From Kiritimatiellia bacterium (GTDB lineage: Bacteria > Verrucomicrobiota > Kiritimatiellia > SLAD01), in the NCBI GenBank assembly GCA_007125875.1, contig SLCI01000095.1, positions 1 through 5,766 of the forward strand: a stretch of DNA of 5,766 bases. The letters are read 5' to 3'. The stretch's first letter is position 1; the number at the start of each line of letters is the position of its first letter. A model generated the notes under the pieces. That model was not told the origin of the DNA and ran no database searches. It saw only the letters and a list, made by a program, of their open reading frames with translations. Both the position numbers and the translations under genes were made by a program. This document shows positions 5,707-5,766 of the stretch, one piece after another.

Positions 5707-5766
5707 ACGCCGTGTTTGATTTGTTGAATCCGCCGGATTATACCTGTTCCTATAACCCTTCGGCAC

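Noticed and set aside
5736..5741. Minus-strand TATAAT as a promoter at the right edge
   Set aside because: It matches the -10 consensus but has no -35 partner, and it would fire straight into the hairpin with only modC antisense beyond it.
1..5766. CRISPR array, insertion sequence or tandem repeats
   Set aside because: I read both strands for regularly spaced repeats and transposase motifs and saw none.

Overview
The window is a dense bacterial segment with three parts: a leftward two-gene signalling operon, a single tRNA gene, and a rightward molybdate regulation and uptake operon. The base composition is moderately GC-rich. The substrate-binding protein carries a cleavable signal peptide and no lipobox, which fits a Gram-negative host with a periplasm. 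The AGGxAHDFNN-derived hybrid regulator and the PAS-HisKA kinase are styles common in Nitrospirota, Deltaproteobacteria and related groups. I cannot fix the phylum from this sequence, and Nitrospirota is only a guess.

Positions 1-2464 (minus strand): a soluble PAS histidine kinase (2464-1301) overlaps by ATGA a second gene (1304 to beyond the left edge). The second gene has an N-terminal receiver domain, a kinase-like core and a second receiver domain cut by the window edge. Its kinase-like core still aligns with a histidine kinase, but the phosphoacceptor His, the N-box Asn and the G1 and G2 glycines are all replaced. It therefore looks like a pseudokinase held between two intact-looking receivers. 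This is the least ordinary object in the window.

Positions 2465-2780 (intergenic): this stretch holds a probable promoter for the kinase operon, a complete tRNA-Gln(CUG) with encoded CCA, and a weak hairpin after the tRNA. It ends in a textbook-looking promoter/operator. A TTGACC...TATATA promoter is overlaid by a perfect 11-bp inverted repeat with a 6-bp spacer, matching the ModE 'Mo-box' pattern.

Positions 2781-5659 (plus strand): modE-modA-modB-modC, with every junction overlapping (4, 8 and 4 bp). ModE is a short form containing only the winged-helix DNA-binding domain. ModA is the periplasmic molybdate-binding protein, ModB the permease, and ModC the ATPase with a C-terminal TOBE/Mop-like domain. 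The layout predicts an autoregulated operon in which ModE represses its own gene and the transporter when molybdate is plentiful. Since ModE lacks its own molybdate-binding domain, how it senses the anion is open. Positions 5660-5766 hold a GC-rich hairpin that probably terminates the operon and may also serve a converging gene off the right edge.
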